From Rhodoferax sp. (lineage in GTDB: Bacteria > Pseudomonadota > Gammaproteobacteria > Burkholderiales > Burkholderiaceae_C), in assembly GCA_028292305.1 (NCBI GenBank), contig JAQGMQ010000353.1:1-14817 (forward strand): a stretch of DNA of 14,817 nt. Reading direction: 5' to 3'. Position 1 is the first letter of the stretch, and every line of letters begins with the position of its first letter. A model generated the notes under the pieces. It was not told the origin of the DNA and ran no database searches. It saw only the letters and a program-made list of their open reading frames with translations. The translations under genes and the position numbers were made by a program. Positions 5,964 to 13,616 of the stretch are shown here, in pieces.

Positions 5964-7037
5964 ATGTCATCCAGCCGCATCCCCCATCTGTTCCGACTGG
6001 CTGGCGCCGCGTTTGCGCTGGCCATCGCCGCGGTCAGTCCGCAAAGCCATGCGGCAGACCCGGCTTCGATGCGCATCGCCGGCAATTTCTCGTCCAACAC
6101 CAAACACGTGGACGAGATCGAGAAGCCCTTCTTCACGGCGCTGCCCAAGCTCATGGGCGAACCCATCACGGTGAACTACAACCCGATGGATGTGGTGAAC
6201 GTGCAGGCCGCCGACGCTTTGCGCCTGCTGCGCTCGGGCACCTTCGACGTGATGAGCGTGCAGATCGGCATGGCCTCGCGCGACGACCCATTCTTCGAGG
6301 GCATCGACCTGATCGGCGTCTCGACCAACATGAAAGACCTGCGCAAGGCCGTGGACGCCTACCGCGAGGTGTTCGACCAGCGCCTGCAGCAACGTTTCAA
6401 GGCCAAGGTGATGACGCTGTGGCCGTTTGGCCCGCAGGTCTTCTACTGCAATAAGCCGATCAAGTCGATCGACGACGTGAAGGGCCTGAAGGTGCGCAGC
6501 TTCACCCCATCGATGGCGGCATTGATCCAGACGCTGGGCGGCACGCCGGTCACACTGCAGTTCTCCGAGGTGTATCCCGCGCTGCAGCGTGGTGTGGCCG
6601 ATTGTGGCGTCACGTCGCCCACGTCTGGCAACGCCGGCAAGTGGGGCGAAGTCACCACCCATTTCATGCCGCTGTCGGTGTCCGGCTCGGTGCAGGGTCA
6701 CTTCATGAACCTCGAGTACTGGAACAAGTTTTCCCCTGAAGCCCAGAAGAAATTGCTGGCCGGCTTCAAGCAGATGGAAGACCGCATGTGGGACATCGCC
6801 GAAAGCGCGAACGCCGACGCCATGAACTGCAACATCGGCAAGGAACCCTGCACCAAGGGCACCAAATTCAACATGACGCTGGTGCCGGTGACCGACGCCG
6901 ACAGCAACAAGATCAAGGCCGCCGTGACCAGCTCGGTGCTGCCGTTGTGGAAGCAGACCTGCAACAAGGTCGACCCCAAGTGCAGCGACATCTGGAACGC
7001 GACCGTGGGCAAGGCGCGTGGCTTCGCCATCCAGTAG
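5964..7037 (+). CDS. TRAP transporter substrate-binding protein (DctP/TAXI-like solute receptor)
   Basis: Periplasmic receptor of a tripartite ATP-independent transporter; it binds the solute and hands it to the DctQM membrane complex. The first 30 residues form a clear Sec signal peptide (basic start, hydrophobic FRLAGAAFALAIAAV, then PQSHA-A). In the mature part, DVKGLKVRSF (R178) is the conserved arginine segment that usually salt-bridges a substrate carboxylate. FSEVYPALQRGVADCGVTSPTS is the typical DctP helix, normally followed by the hinge. Length of 357 residues is in the usual range. The mature protein has six cysteines, four of them as two CxxxxxxC pairs (C289/C296 and C333/C340), which is unusual for this family. 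It is flanked by the amidohydrolase and the two permease genes. The conserved arginine suggests a carboxylated ligand, but this is inference. Confidence 0.93.
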   Translation: MSSSRIPHLFRLAGAAFALAIAAVSPQSHAADPASMRIAGNFSSNTKHVDEIEKPFFTALPKLMGEPITVNYNPMDVVNVQAADALRLLRSGTFDVMSVQIGMASRDDPFFEGIDLIGVSTNMKDLRKAVDAYREVFDQRLQQRFKAKVMTLWPFGPQVFYCNKPIKSIDDVKGLKVRSFTPSMAALIQTLGGTPVTLQFSEVYPALQRGVADCGVTSPTSGNAGKWGEVTTHFMPLSVSGSVQGHFMNLEYWNKFSPEAQKKLLAGFKQMEDRMWDIAESANADAMNCNIGKEPCTKGTKFNMTLVPVTDADSNKIKAAVTSSVLPLWKQTCNKVDPKCSDIWNATVGKARGFAIQ

Positions 7038-7083
7038 GCAGACGCCGCTTCCGCACCCAACAACCAGGACCCAAGGTACAACC

Positions 7084-7695
7084 ATGGACAACCCGATCAG
7101 CCGCGTGGTGGAGCCGGTGGCCCGGCTCGCCGCCATCGCTTGCGGCTACGCCGTGTTTGCACTGTCGTTCGTGATCGCCATCGAGATCATCGGCCGCAAA
7201 CTTTTTTCGTTCTCGTTCCAGGGCACGGACGACCTGGGCGGCTACGTGCTGGCCATCGTCGCGGTGGTCGGCGCCTCCTACACGATGGCGATGCGCGGCC
7301 ACACCCGCGTCGACGTGTTTCTGGTACGCATGCCACAGGTCCTGCAGCGCGCGCTGAATGTGCTGGCCATGGTCACACTGGCCGCCTTCGCCTGTTTCGC
7401 GGCATGGCGCGGTTCCAGCGTGCTGATGGAATCGATCGAATTCCAGAGCGTGGCCAGCAACCCGCGCCAGACCCCGCTGTGGCAGCCCCAGGCGCTGTGG
7501 CTGTTGGGCCTTTCGCTGTTCGCCCTGATATCGACCGCCTACGCGCTGCATGCGCTCTGGTTGTGGCTGACGCGCCGGCCCGAACTCAATCGCTTCTATG
7601 GCCCGGCCAGCGCGCAGGATGAACTCGAAGCCGAACTCACCGCGCAGGCAGAACGCAACGCGCAGGGCGAAGCTGCAACGGGAGGCCGGCCATGA
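7084..7695 (+). CDS. TRAP transporter small permease (DctQ-like)
   Basis: Small inner-membrane subunit that pairs with the DctM-like permease. A 203-residue protein with four predicted membrane segments (about residues 15-36, 52-70, 91-108 and 137-160). The family motif RGHTRVDVF (71-79) follows the second segment, and an early IEIIGRK sits at the end of the first. The C-terminus is a charged cytoplasmic-type tail rich in Glu, Ala and Arg. The start at 7084 is preferred over an upstream in-frame ATG at 7018 because that one lies inside the DctP-like gene and adds a non-hydrophobic stretch; AAGG at 7073-7076 serves as a modest Shine-Dalgarno. The stop overlaps the start of the next gene as ATGA, so the two permease subunits are translationally coupled. 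Confidence 0.93.
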   Translation: MDNPISRVVEPVARLAAIACGYAVFALSFVIAIEIIGRKLFSFSFQGTDDLGGYVLAIVAVVGASYTMAMRGHTRVDVFLVRMPQVLQRALNVLAMVTLAAFACFAAWRGSSVLMESIEFQSVASNPRQTPLWQPQALWLLGLSLFALISTAYALHALWLWLTRRPELNRFYGPASAQDELEAELTAQAERNAQGEAATGGRP

Positions 7696-8996
7696 TCGAC
7701 CTGACCGCCGCGGTCGTCGGCTTCGCCCTGCTCATCGGGCTCATGGCGTTGGGCCTGCACGTGGCCTTCGTGATGTTTGCCATCAGCATGCTGGGCGCCA
7801 TCTTCTATCTCGGGACGCCCGCCGTGCTGGAGTTCGGCACGCAGAACTGGGGCGCCGGCAACAACTTCGTGCTGGTGGCCATTCCGCTGTTCGTGCTGCT
7901 GGGTGAACTGCTGGTACGCGGCGGCTTCACCGACCGCATGTACCGGTCGCTGTCGGACTGGCTCAACCCCCTGCCGGGCGGGCTCCTGCACACCAACATC
8001 GGCGCCTCGGCCATGTTCGCCGCGGTATCCGGCTCGTCGGTAGCCACCGCGGCCACCATCGGCACGGTGGCGATCCCGGCGTTCAAGGGCCGCAACTACG
8101 ACCCGCGGCTGGTGCTGGGCACCATTGCCGCCGGTGCCACGCTGGGCATCCTGATTCCGCCTTCGATCAACATGATCATCTACGGCGCCATGACCAACAC
8201 ATCGGTGGGCCGGCTCTATGCGGCCGGCGTGGTGCCGGGCCTGTTGCTCACGCTGCTGTTCATGGCGGTGGTGGTGGTGCTCTGCTGGTGGAAGCCTTCG
8301 CTGGCGGGCGCGGTGTCGGCCCCGGCACCGCTGGCGGTGCGCCTCAAGCGACTGCTCGATCTGCTGCCCCCGGCGGCCCTGTTCGTGGTGGTGATGGGCA
8401 GCATCTATCTCGGCTGGGCCACTCCCACCGAATCCGCCGCGCTCGGCGTGATCGTGTCGCTGGTGCTGTGCATTGCGTACGGCAAGTTCTCGATCCGGAT
8501 GCTGCACGAGTGCTTCATCACCACCATCTCCGTCACCGCGATGATCACCCTCATCGCGTCGGCGGCCTTCTATCTCAATTTCGTGCTGGGGCTGATGGGG
8601 GTGCCGCAGGCGCTGGCCAGCCTGGCCTCGCAACTCGGCGCTTCTCAGTTGCAGATGTTGGCGGTGCTTACGGTGTTCTATCTCATCCTCGGCTGTTTCC
8701 TCGATGCCCTGGCCATGGTGATCGGCACGATTCCCATCGTGTTCCCGCTGGTCACGGCACTTGGGGTCGACCCGGTGTGGTTCGGCATCTACCTGGTCGT
8801 CATGGCCGAACTGGCGTTGATCACGCCGCCGGTGGGCATGAATCTCTACGTGGTCCAGGGCATCCGCAAGGAGGGCTCGATCACCGACGTGATCGTCGGC
8901 ACGCTGCCGTTCCTGGCAATGATGCTGCTGCTGGTGTTGCTGCTGGTCTTGTTCCCCGGTCTGGCGTTGTGGCTGCCCAAGCTATCCTTCGGCTGA
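7692..8996 (+). CDS. TRAP transporter large permease (DctM-like)
   Basis: Main membrane subunit that carries out ion-coupled solute uptake. A 434-residue, very hydrophobic protein of the usual DctM length. Recognisable blocks are AIPLFVLLGELLVRGG, the cluster AVSGSSVATAATIGTVAIPAF around residues 113-133, and GILIPPSINMIIYGAMTNTSVGRLYAAGVVPG. In the second half come GCFLDALAMVIGTIPIVFPLV and ITPPVGMNLYVVQGI. The start is fixed by GGGAGG at 7680-7685 and the 4-base overlap with the DctQ-like gene. Its stop overlaps the ATG of the CinA-like gene by one base (TGATG), tying that protein to the transporter operon. Confidence 0.97.
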   Translation: MIDLTAAVVGFALLIGLMALGLHVAFVMFAISMLGAIFYLGTPAVLEFGTQNWGAGNNFVLVAIPLFVLLGELLVRGGFTDRMYRSLSDWLNPLPGGLLHTNIGASAMFAAVSGSSVATAATIGTVAIPAFKGRNYDPRLVLGTIAAGATLGILIPPSINMIIYGAMTNTSVGRLYAAGVVPGLLLTLLFMAVVVVLCWWKPSLAGAVSAPAPLAVRLKRLLDLLPPAALFVVVMGSIYLGWATPTESAALGVIVSLVLCIAYGKFSIRMLHECFITTISVTAMITLIASAAFYLNFVLGLMGVPQALASLASQLGASQLQMLAVLTVFYLILGCFLDALAMVIGTIPIVFPLVTALGVDPVWFGIYLVVMAELALITPPVGMNLYVVQGIRKEGSITDVIVGTLPFLAMMLLLVLLLVLFPGLALWLPKLSFG

Positions 8997-9535
8997 TGTC
9001 CGACCTGCCCGCACCGCCCCCTACGCAAGATCTGCCGTCCCTGGCCACGCTGGCCGCCAACGTCGGCCGCTTGCTGCGCGCGCGCGGCGAAACAGTGGCC
9101 GTCGCCGAATCTTCGGCCGGTGGCCTGGTGTCGGCCGCGCTGCTGGCCCTTCCCGGCGCTTCTGCGTATTTCCTCGGTGGCGCCGTGGTCTACACCCGGC
9201 AGGCGCGCGCTGCGCTGCTCGGCTTGACCGAAGCCGACCTGACCGGCATGCGGCCGAGCACCGCGCCTTACGCGAGCCTCATTGCACGCACCGTGCGGGA
9301 GCGCCACGGCGCGACCTGGGGCCTGGGTGAAACCGGTGCCACGGGCCCGACCGGCAACCGCTACGGCGATGCCGCTGGCCACGTATGCGTGGCGGTCGCT
9401 GGCCCAGCCGTGGGCAGCCGCACCACCGAAACCGGCGCAGCCGACCGGGCCGTGAACATGGACAGCTTCGCACGGCAGCTGCTGCAGTTGTTCCACGAGG
9501 TGCTGCAGGCGCAACCGGTTTCTGTGCGGCCTTAG
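8996..9535 (+). CDS. CinA/PncC-domain protein with divergent active-site motifs
   Basis: A stand-alone 179-residue protein of the CinA C-terminal domain family, whose best-known activity is hydrolysis of nicotinamide mononucleotide (PncC). The fold signature is clear: VAVAESSAGGLVSAALLALPG and YFLGGAVVYTRQAR. Yet key places differ from E. coli PncC as I recall it. ESCTGG becomes ESSAGG (S39 kept, Thr replaced by A41). The Lys in the segment after VTY becomes R71. The SGIAGPxGG...KPVG block becomes GETGATGPTGNRYGDAAGH (residues 111-129). There is no N-terminal MoeA-like CinA domain. It has no Shine-Dalgarno; its ATG overlaps the permease stop, so it is probably translated by reinitiation. Position as last gene of a catabolic transport operon suggests a role in hydrolysing the imported compound or an amide intermediate, not in NAD salvage. 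This functional reading is inference. Confidence 0.85.
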   Translation: MSDLPAPPPTQDLPSLATLAANVGRLLRARGETVAVAESSAGGLVSAALLALPGASAYFLGGAVVYTRQARAALLGLTEADLTGMRPSTAPYASLIARTVRERHGATWGLGETGATGPTGNRYGDAAGHVCVAVAGPAVGSRTTETGAADRAVNMDSFARQLLQLFHEVLQAQPVSVRP

Positions 9536-9757
9536 CGCCTCGCGCACAGTCCTACCCAATCCTGCCGATCCGACGACAGGTAGGCTCGCACCTACGTGCA
9601 ATGCCGCCATTGCCTGCCGCGGCGTCTTCCTGCGTTTGCCTAGTGTCGAAGGGTTCGTAAAAACCACGCGCCCCCGTGCCTGCCTGCATCGCCCTGCGTC
9701 CAGCATCGCAGACCCAGGCCAGGCCCCATGGTCGCGCCACCCCACCGGAGCCCGACC
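9536..9757 (+). promoter_or_regulatory. Intergenic region ahead of the molybdenum hydroxylase operon, with weak promoter candidate
   Basis: This 222-base gap separates the transporter operon from the molybdenum hydroxylase genes. A weak sigma70-like pair, TTGCCT (9636-9641) and TAAAAA (9658-9663) with a 16-base spacer, is the best promoter candidate. A small inverted repeat GTAGG/CCTAC (9580-9595) lies upstream, without a T-run. Neither the inverted-repeat element of 4187-4208 nor a clear terminator was found here. Confidence 0.3.
9747..9750 (+). promoter_or_regulatory. Ribosome binding site deciding the 2Fe-2S subunit start
   Basis: GGAG lies seven bases before the ATG at 9758. It favours this start over the in-frame ATG at 9728, which would add ten residues (MVAPPHRSPT) that are not part of the family. 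Confidence 0.6.
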
Positions 9758-10300
9758 ATGAGCGAGTCCACCTCGTTGCTGCTCGAATTGACGATCAACG
9801 GCCAGCCCCATGCGGTCACCGTCGAGCCGCGGCTTTCGCTGCTCGATCTGTTGCGCGACCACCTGCACCTCACCGGCACCAAGAAGGGCTGCGCGCAGGG
9901 CGCGTGCGGCGCGTGCACGGTGCTGGTCAACGGCGAACGCATCAATGCCTGCCTGTCCCTGGCGGTGCAAATGCAAGGCCGCGAGATCACCACCATCGAA
10001 GGATTGTCAACCGGCGATGACCAGCACCCGCTGCAACAGGCGTTCGTTGCGTGCGATGGCTTCCAGTGCGGCTACTGCACGCCCGGCCAGATCTGTTCGG
10101 CGCTTGGCATGGTGAGCGAGTGGCAGCGGCAAGTGCCGAGCGCCCGGACCGCCGACCTGCGGGCCAGCCACATCGCCTTCAGCCGCGACGAATTGCGTGA
10201 ACGCATGAGCGGCAACCTGTGCCGCTGCGGTGCCTACAACGGCATCGTCGACGCCGTGGCGCAGGTCTATGAAGGCGCGCTCGGGGAGCCAGCGCCATGA
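9758..10300 (+). CDS. Xanthine dehydrogenase-family 2Fe-2S subunit (PaoA-like)
   Basis: Small electron-transfer subunit of a three-subunit molybdenum hydroxylase. The 180-residue protein carries both expected clusters. The N-terminal plant-ferredoxin-like one uses C45, C50, C53 and C65 (GCAQGACGACTVLVNGERINAC). The helical-domain one uses C104, C107, C155 and C157 (QCGYCTPG and LCRCGAY). Electrons pass from the Mo site through these to FAD. The E. coli PaoA homologue has a Tat signal and its complex is periplasmic; here the protein begins MSESTSLLLELTING, with no twin-arginine leader, so this enzyme should be cytoplasmic. There is a modest insertion (about residues 122-142) between the two halves of the second cluster, typical of the PaoA group. 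Stop overlaps the next start as ATGA. Confidence 0.95.
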   Translation: MSESTSLLLELTINGQPHAVTVEPRLSLLDLLRDHLHLTGTKKGCAQGACGACTVLVNGERINACLSLAVQMQGREITTIEGLSTGDDQHPLQQAFVACDGFQCGYCTPGQICSALGMVSEWQRQVPSARTADLRASHIAFSRDELRERMSGNLCRCGAYNGIVDAVAQVYEGALGEPAP

Positions 10301-11292
10301 TCGACTTCAGCTACGCCCGCGCCGCGGACACCGGCGCCGCCCTGCGCCTGGCCAGTGGCGCCGCGCCCTCGCGCTACCTGGGCGGCGGCACCGACCTGGT
10401 CGACCTGATGCGCGAAGAGATCGAGCGGCCCGCCTCCCTGATCGACGTGACCGGCCTGGCCACCCACATCGACGATGCGGCCGATGGCGGCCTGGTCATC
10501 GGTGCCGGCGTGCGCAACACCGCACTCGCGTCGGACCGGCGCGTGCGCGAACGCTTTCCGGTGTTGTCGCAGGCGATCCTCAATGGCGCTTCGGCGCAGA
10601 TCCGCAACATGGCCACGGTGGGCGGCAACATCCTGCAGCGCACCCGCTGCCTCTACTTCTACGACCAGGCCGCGCGCTGCAACAAGCGCCAGCGCGGCAC
10701 CGGTTGCGATGCCATCGGCGGCTTCAACCGCCAGCATGCGGTGCTCGGCGGCTCCTCCGATTGCGTGGCGACGCATCCGTCGGACCTGTGTGTGGCGCTG
10801 GTCGCGCTCGACGCGTCGGTGCGGCTGGAGGGCCCCGGTGGTCAGCGCACACTGCCGTTGCGCGATCTGCACCGCCTGCCCGGCAACACGCCGGAGGTGG
10901 AGACGGAACTGCAGCCAGATGAACTGATCACGGCCGTGGAGATCCCGGCCAACCCGTTCGCCTGGCGCTCGGCCTACCGCAAGGTCCGTGACCGCGCGAG
11001 TTATGCGTTTGCGCTGGTGTCGGTCGCGGCGGTGCTCGACATCGAAGACGGCAACGTGCGTGCCGCCCGGATCGCACTCGGCGGTGTGGCCACCAAGCCC
11101 TGGCGGGCCGACACGGCCGAGGCGGCCTTGCGGGGCAAGCCGGCGAGTGATGAACACTTTCGGCAGGCCGCCGTGCTGGCTCTGCAAGATGCCGAACCGC
11201 TGGCGCACAACGGCTTCAAGATCGAACTCGCGCAGCGCGTGATCGTCAACGTGCTGCAGTCCCTCGTCACCCTGCAAGGAGCACGGCCGTGA
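10297..11292 (+). CDS. Xanthine dehydrogenase-family FAD subunit with 4Fe-4S-type cysteines (PaoB-like)
   Basis: Flavin subunit of the molybdenum hydroxylase, passing electrons from the 2Fe-2S clusters to an acceptor. FAD-binding elements are YLGGGTDLVDLM (residues 27-38) and the block IRNMATVGGNILQRTRC (102-118). After it comes the insertion that marks the PaoB/YagS group: C118, C128 in CNKR, C137 in GTGC and C156 in SSDCVATHPSD. These four cysteines are expected to hold a 4Fe-4S cluster beside the flavin, as in E. coli PaoB; a similar extra cluster is known in the beta subunit of 4-hydroxybenzoyl-CoA reductase. The C-terminal domain contains YRKVRDRASYAFALVSVAAVL and IALGGVATKPWR. Length of 331 residues is normal. 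GGGGAG at 10283-10288 is the ribosome binding site; its stop overlaps the GTG of the next gene. Confidence 0.95.
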   Translation: MIDFSYARAADTGAALRLASGAAPSRYLGGGTDLVDLMREEIERPASLIDVTGLATHIDDAADGGLVIGAGVRNTALASDRRVRERFPVLSQAILNGASAQIRNMATVGGNILQRTRCLYFYDQAARCNKRQRGTGCDAIGGFNRQHAVLGGSSDCVATHPSDLCVALVALDASVRLEGPGGQRTLPLRDLHRLPGNTPEVETELQPDELITAVEIPANPFAWRSAYRKVRDRASYAFALVSVAAVLDIEDGNVRAARIALGGVATKPWRADTAEAALRGKPASDEHFRQAAVLALQDAEPLAHNGFKIELAQRVIVNVLQSLVTLQGARP

Positions 11293-13577
11293 GCATCGTC
11301 CAGGAGATCGTCAAGAAGGTCGTCAAGGTGTTGCCGGACAAGCCGGTCGACCCGTTGATTGCCCGGCACGGTGCGCTGGGCCAGCCGCTGTCGCGGCTCG
11401 ACGGGCCCGTGAAGGTGGCGGGCGCGGCGCGCTTCACCGCGGAGGTGGCGCTCGACAACATGGCCTGTGCGGCACTGGTCTGCGCGACCATCGCCAAGGG
11501 CCGCATCGAACACATCGACACGGGGGACGCCGAACATGCGCCCGGCGTGGTGGCGGTGCTGACCCACCTCAACGTGCCACGCATGCAGGCGCCACCGCAG
11601 CAGTTCACCGACCCGAAAAGCGCGGCCAACAGCAATCTGCCGGTGATGCAGGACGCGACCGTGTACTGGAACGGGCAACCCGTGGCAGTGGTGGTTGCCG
11701 AGCGTCAGGACCAGGCCGACCATGCCGCCGCGCTGGTGAAGGTGCGCTACGTGGTCGACGAGGCACACCTGTCGTTCGAGGCGCGGATGCCGCACGCCCA
11801 CGCGCCGGACAACATCCTCGGCGAGCCGGCCGAGGTCCGCATCGGCGATGCCGAGGCGGCGCTCGCGAAGGCCGACGTGCGGGTCGACGCGACCTACCAC
11901 ACGCCCCGCTACAACCACAACGCCATCGAGCTGCACGCCACCACGGCCGAATGGCACGGCAACGATGCGCTGACCTTGCACGACGCCTCGCAGTTCGTGG
12001 CCGGTACCCGTTACACCATCGCCAAGGTCTTCGGCCTGAAGGAAGACCAGGTGCGCGTGCTCTCGCCTTTCGTGGGCGGCGCGTTCGGCAACAAGGCGGT
12101 GTGGAACCACACGCTGCTGGCCATCGCCGCGGCCAAGGCGGTGGGCCGGCCGGTGCGGCTGGCGGTGAAGCGCGCGGACGTCTTCCACTGCATCGGAGGG
12201 CGTACGCTGTCGAAGCAGCGGGTGGCGCTGGGCGCGCGCGCCGACGGCAGCCTGGCCGCGCTGATCCACACCGGCACCACCGCGGTAGTCACGCACAACG
12301 CTTTTCCCGAACAGTTTTCGTTTCCGGCGCGCCACCTGTATGCGACCGACAACCTGCTGGTGTCGCAGCAGGTCGTCGAGCTGGACATGGTGGCCAACAC
12401 GGCCATGCGTGCGCCGGGCGAGTCCATCGGCAGCTTCGCGCTGGAGTCGGCGATCGATGAATTGGCCGTTGCCAGCGGCATCGACCCGGTGGAACTGCGG
12501 CGCCGCATCGAACCAGAGAAAGACCCGGCCAAGGGCGACGCATTCTCCAGCCGCCACATCGTTGAAGCGTACCGGCGCGGCGCCGAGCGCTTCGGCTGGA
12601 CTCGGCGCAATCCCACGCCCCGCTCGCAGCGCGACGGCGAATGGCTTGTCGGCCAGGGCGTGGCCACGGCCACCTATCCGTACTACCGCATGCCGGGCGG
12701 CGCGGTGCGCATCAGCCTCCACGCCGATGGCCGGGCCGTGGTGCAGACCGCCGCGCATGAGATGGGCATGGGTACGGCCACGGTGCAGACCCAGCACGCC
12801 GCCGAACGGCTGGGCCTGCCGCTGGACCGGGTGCGCTTCGTGTACGGCGACTCCAGCCTGCCATTCAGTCCGGTGGCGGGCGGGTCGTCACAAACCACCA
12901 CCATCGCCGCCGGCATGATCGCCGCGGCGGAAAAGCTGACGAAAGAGTTGATCCACCTGGCGGGCCGCGACTCGCCACTGCACGGTGCCGCAGCCGACGC
13001 GGTGGAGGCGCGCGACGGCGGCCTGTTCGTCAAGGACGACCCGACGCGCGGCGAGTCCTATGCGGCCATCCTGGCCCGTGCCGGGCGCGACAGCGTGGAC
13101 GTGACCGCCGACGCGCCGATGCCCGCCGAGATGATGAAATATTCAATGCATTCGTTCGGCGCGCAGTTCTGCGAGGTGCGGGTGAGCGAGGTCACCGGCG
13201 AGGTGCGCATCGCGCGCTGGCTGGGCTCGTTCGACACCGGCCGCATCCTCAACCCGAAGACGGCCGCCAGCCAGTTCCGCGGCGGCATCATCATGGGCAT
13301 CGGCATGGCGCTGATGGAGGAGAGCCTGTTCGACGAACGCACGGGCCGCTTCATGAATCCGTCGCTGGCCGAATACCATGTGCCGGTGCACCTCGACGTG
13401 CCCGAGATCGACGTGATCTGGACCGACCTACCTGACCCACACGCGCCGCTCGGCGCGCACGGCATCGGCGAAATCGGCATCACCGGCGTGGCCGCGGCGA
13501 TTGCGAATGCGGTCTACCACGCCACCGGCAAACGCGTGCGTTCGCTGCCGATCACGCTGGACAAATTGCTGGCGTGA
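11289..13577 (+). CDS. Xanthine dehydrogenase-family molybdenum-binding subunit (PaoC-like)
   Basis: Catalytic subunit that hydroxylates an aldehyde or heteroaromatic carbon using water-derived oxygen at a Mo-pterin cofactor. At 762 residues it is slightly longer than E. coli PaoC. Recognisable Moco-binding segments are SPFVGGAFGNKAVW (about 259-272), NTAMRAPGES (about 370-379), HEMGMGTATVQTQ and GGSSQTTTIAAG (about 531-542). The catalytic base is E728 in HGIGEIGITG, close to the C-terminus as the family requires. The start is GTG at 11289, overlapping the previous stop as GTGA and preceded by AAGGAG at 11276-11281. The N-terminal 20 or so residues (SIVQEIVKKVVKVLPDK) are a charged helix-like extension, not a signal peptide. 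The group acts mainly on aldehydes in E. coli; here the surrounding amide hydrolases argue for a heterocyclic or carbonyl catabolic intermediate, which is an inference. Confidence 0.95.
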   Translation: MSIVQEIVKKVVKVLPDKPVDPLIARHGALGQPLSRLDGPVKVAGAARFTAEVALDNMACAALVCATIAKGRIEHIDTGDAEHAPGVVAVLTHLNVPRMQAPPQQFTDPKSAANSNLPVMQDATVYWNGQPVAVVVAERQDQADHAAALVKVRYVVDEAHLSFEARMPHAHAPDNILGEPAEVRIGDAEAALAKADVRVDATYHTPRYNHNAIELHATTAEWHGNDALTLHDASQFVAGTRYTIAKVFGLKEDQVRVLSPFVGGAFGNKAVWNHTLLAIAAAKAVGRPVRLAVKRADVFHCIGGRTLSKQRVALGARADGSLAALIHTGTTAVVTHNAFPEQFSFPARHLYATDNLLVSQQVVELDMVANTAMRAPGESIGSFALESAIDELAVASGIDPVELRRRIEPEKDPAKGDAFSSRHIVEAYRRGAERFGWTRRNPTPRSQRDGEWLVGQGVATATYPYYRMPGGAVRISLHADGRAVVQTAAHEMGMGTATVQTQHAAERLGLPLDRVRFVYGDSSLPFSPVAGGSSQTTTIAAGMIAAAEKLTKELIHLAGRDSPLHGAAADAVEARDGGLFVKDDPTRGESYAAILARAGRDSVDVTADAPMPAEMMKYSMHSFGAQFCEVRVSEVTGEVRIARWLGSFDTGRILNPKTAASQFRGGIIMGIGMALMEESLFDERTGRFMNPSLAEYHVPVHLDVPEIDVIWTDLPDPHAPLGAHGIGEIGITGVAAAIANAVYHATGKRVRSLPITLDKLLA

Positions 13578-13602
13578 TCGGACGTGGCTGTGCCTGCAGC
13601 GG

Positions 13603-13616
13603 CGCGCCTCAGCGCG
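13603..13616. terminator. Possible bidirectional hairpin between convergent genes
   Basis: CGCGC and GCGCG with a 4-base loop sit over the stop codon of the phosphatase gene and just after the molybdenum-subunit stop. There is no T-run on either side, so it is at best a pause or mRNA-end structure. The 31-base convergent gap has no better candidate. Confidence 0.2.

Noticed and set aside
5967..7136. 389-codon minus-strand frame opposite the DctP-like gene
   Set aside because: Shadow of a well-supported gene with a signal peptide and family motifs on the other strand; no ribosome binding site or domain.
8288..8995. Upstream in-frame extension of the CinA-like protein through the DctM-like gene
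   Set aside because: The added 236 residues are out-of-frame permease sequence with no domain; the CinA fold begins after the ATG at 8996.
8996..9008. Same 12 bases (ATGTCCGACCTG) at the starts of the amidase (1910) and CinA-like genes, considered as a shared element
   Set aside because: Both simply encode MSDL with preferred codons; the similarity does not extend into either upstream region.
9580..9595. GTAGG/CCTAC inverted repeat as a terminator for the transporter operon
   Set aside because: Stem is only five pairs and no T-run follows.
11001..12797. 598-codon open frame on the minus strand opposite the FAD and Mo subunits
   Set aside because: Composition is His/Arg/Gly/Val-rich with no recognisable domain, typical of the antisense frame of GC-rich genes; the plus-strand genes are certain.
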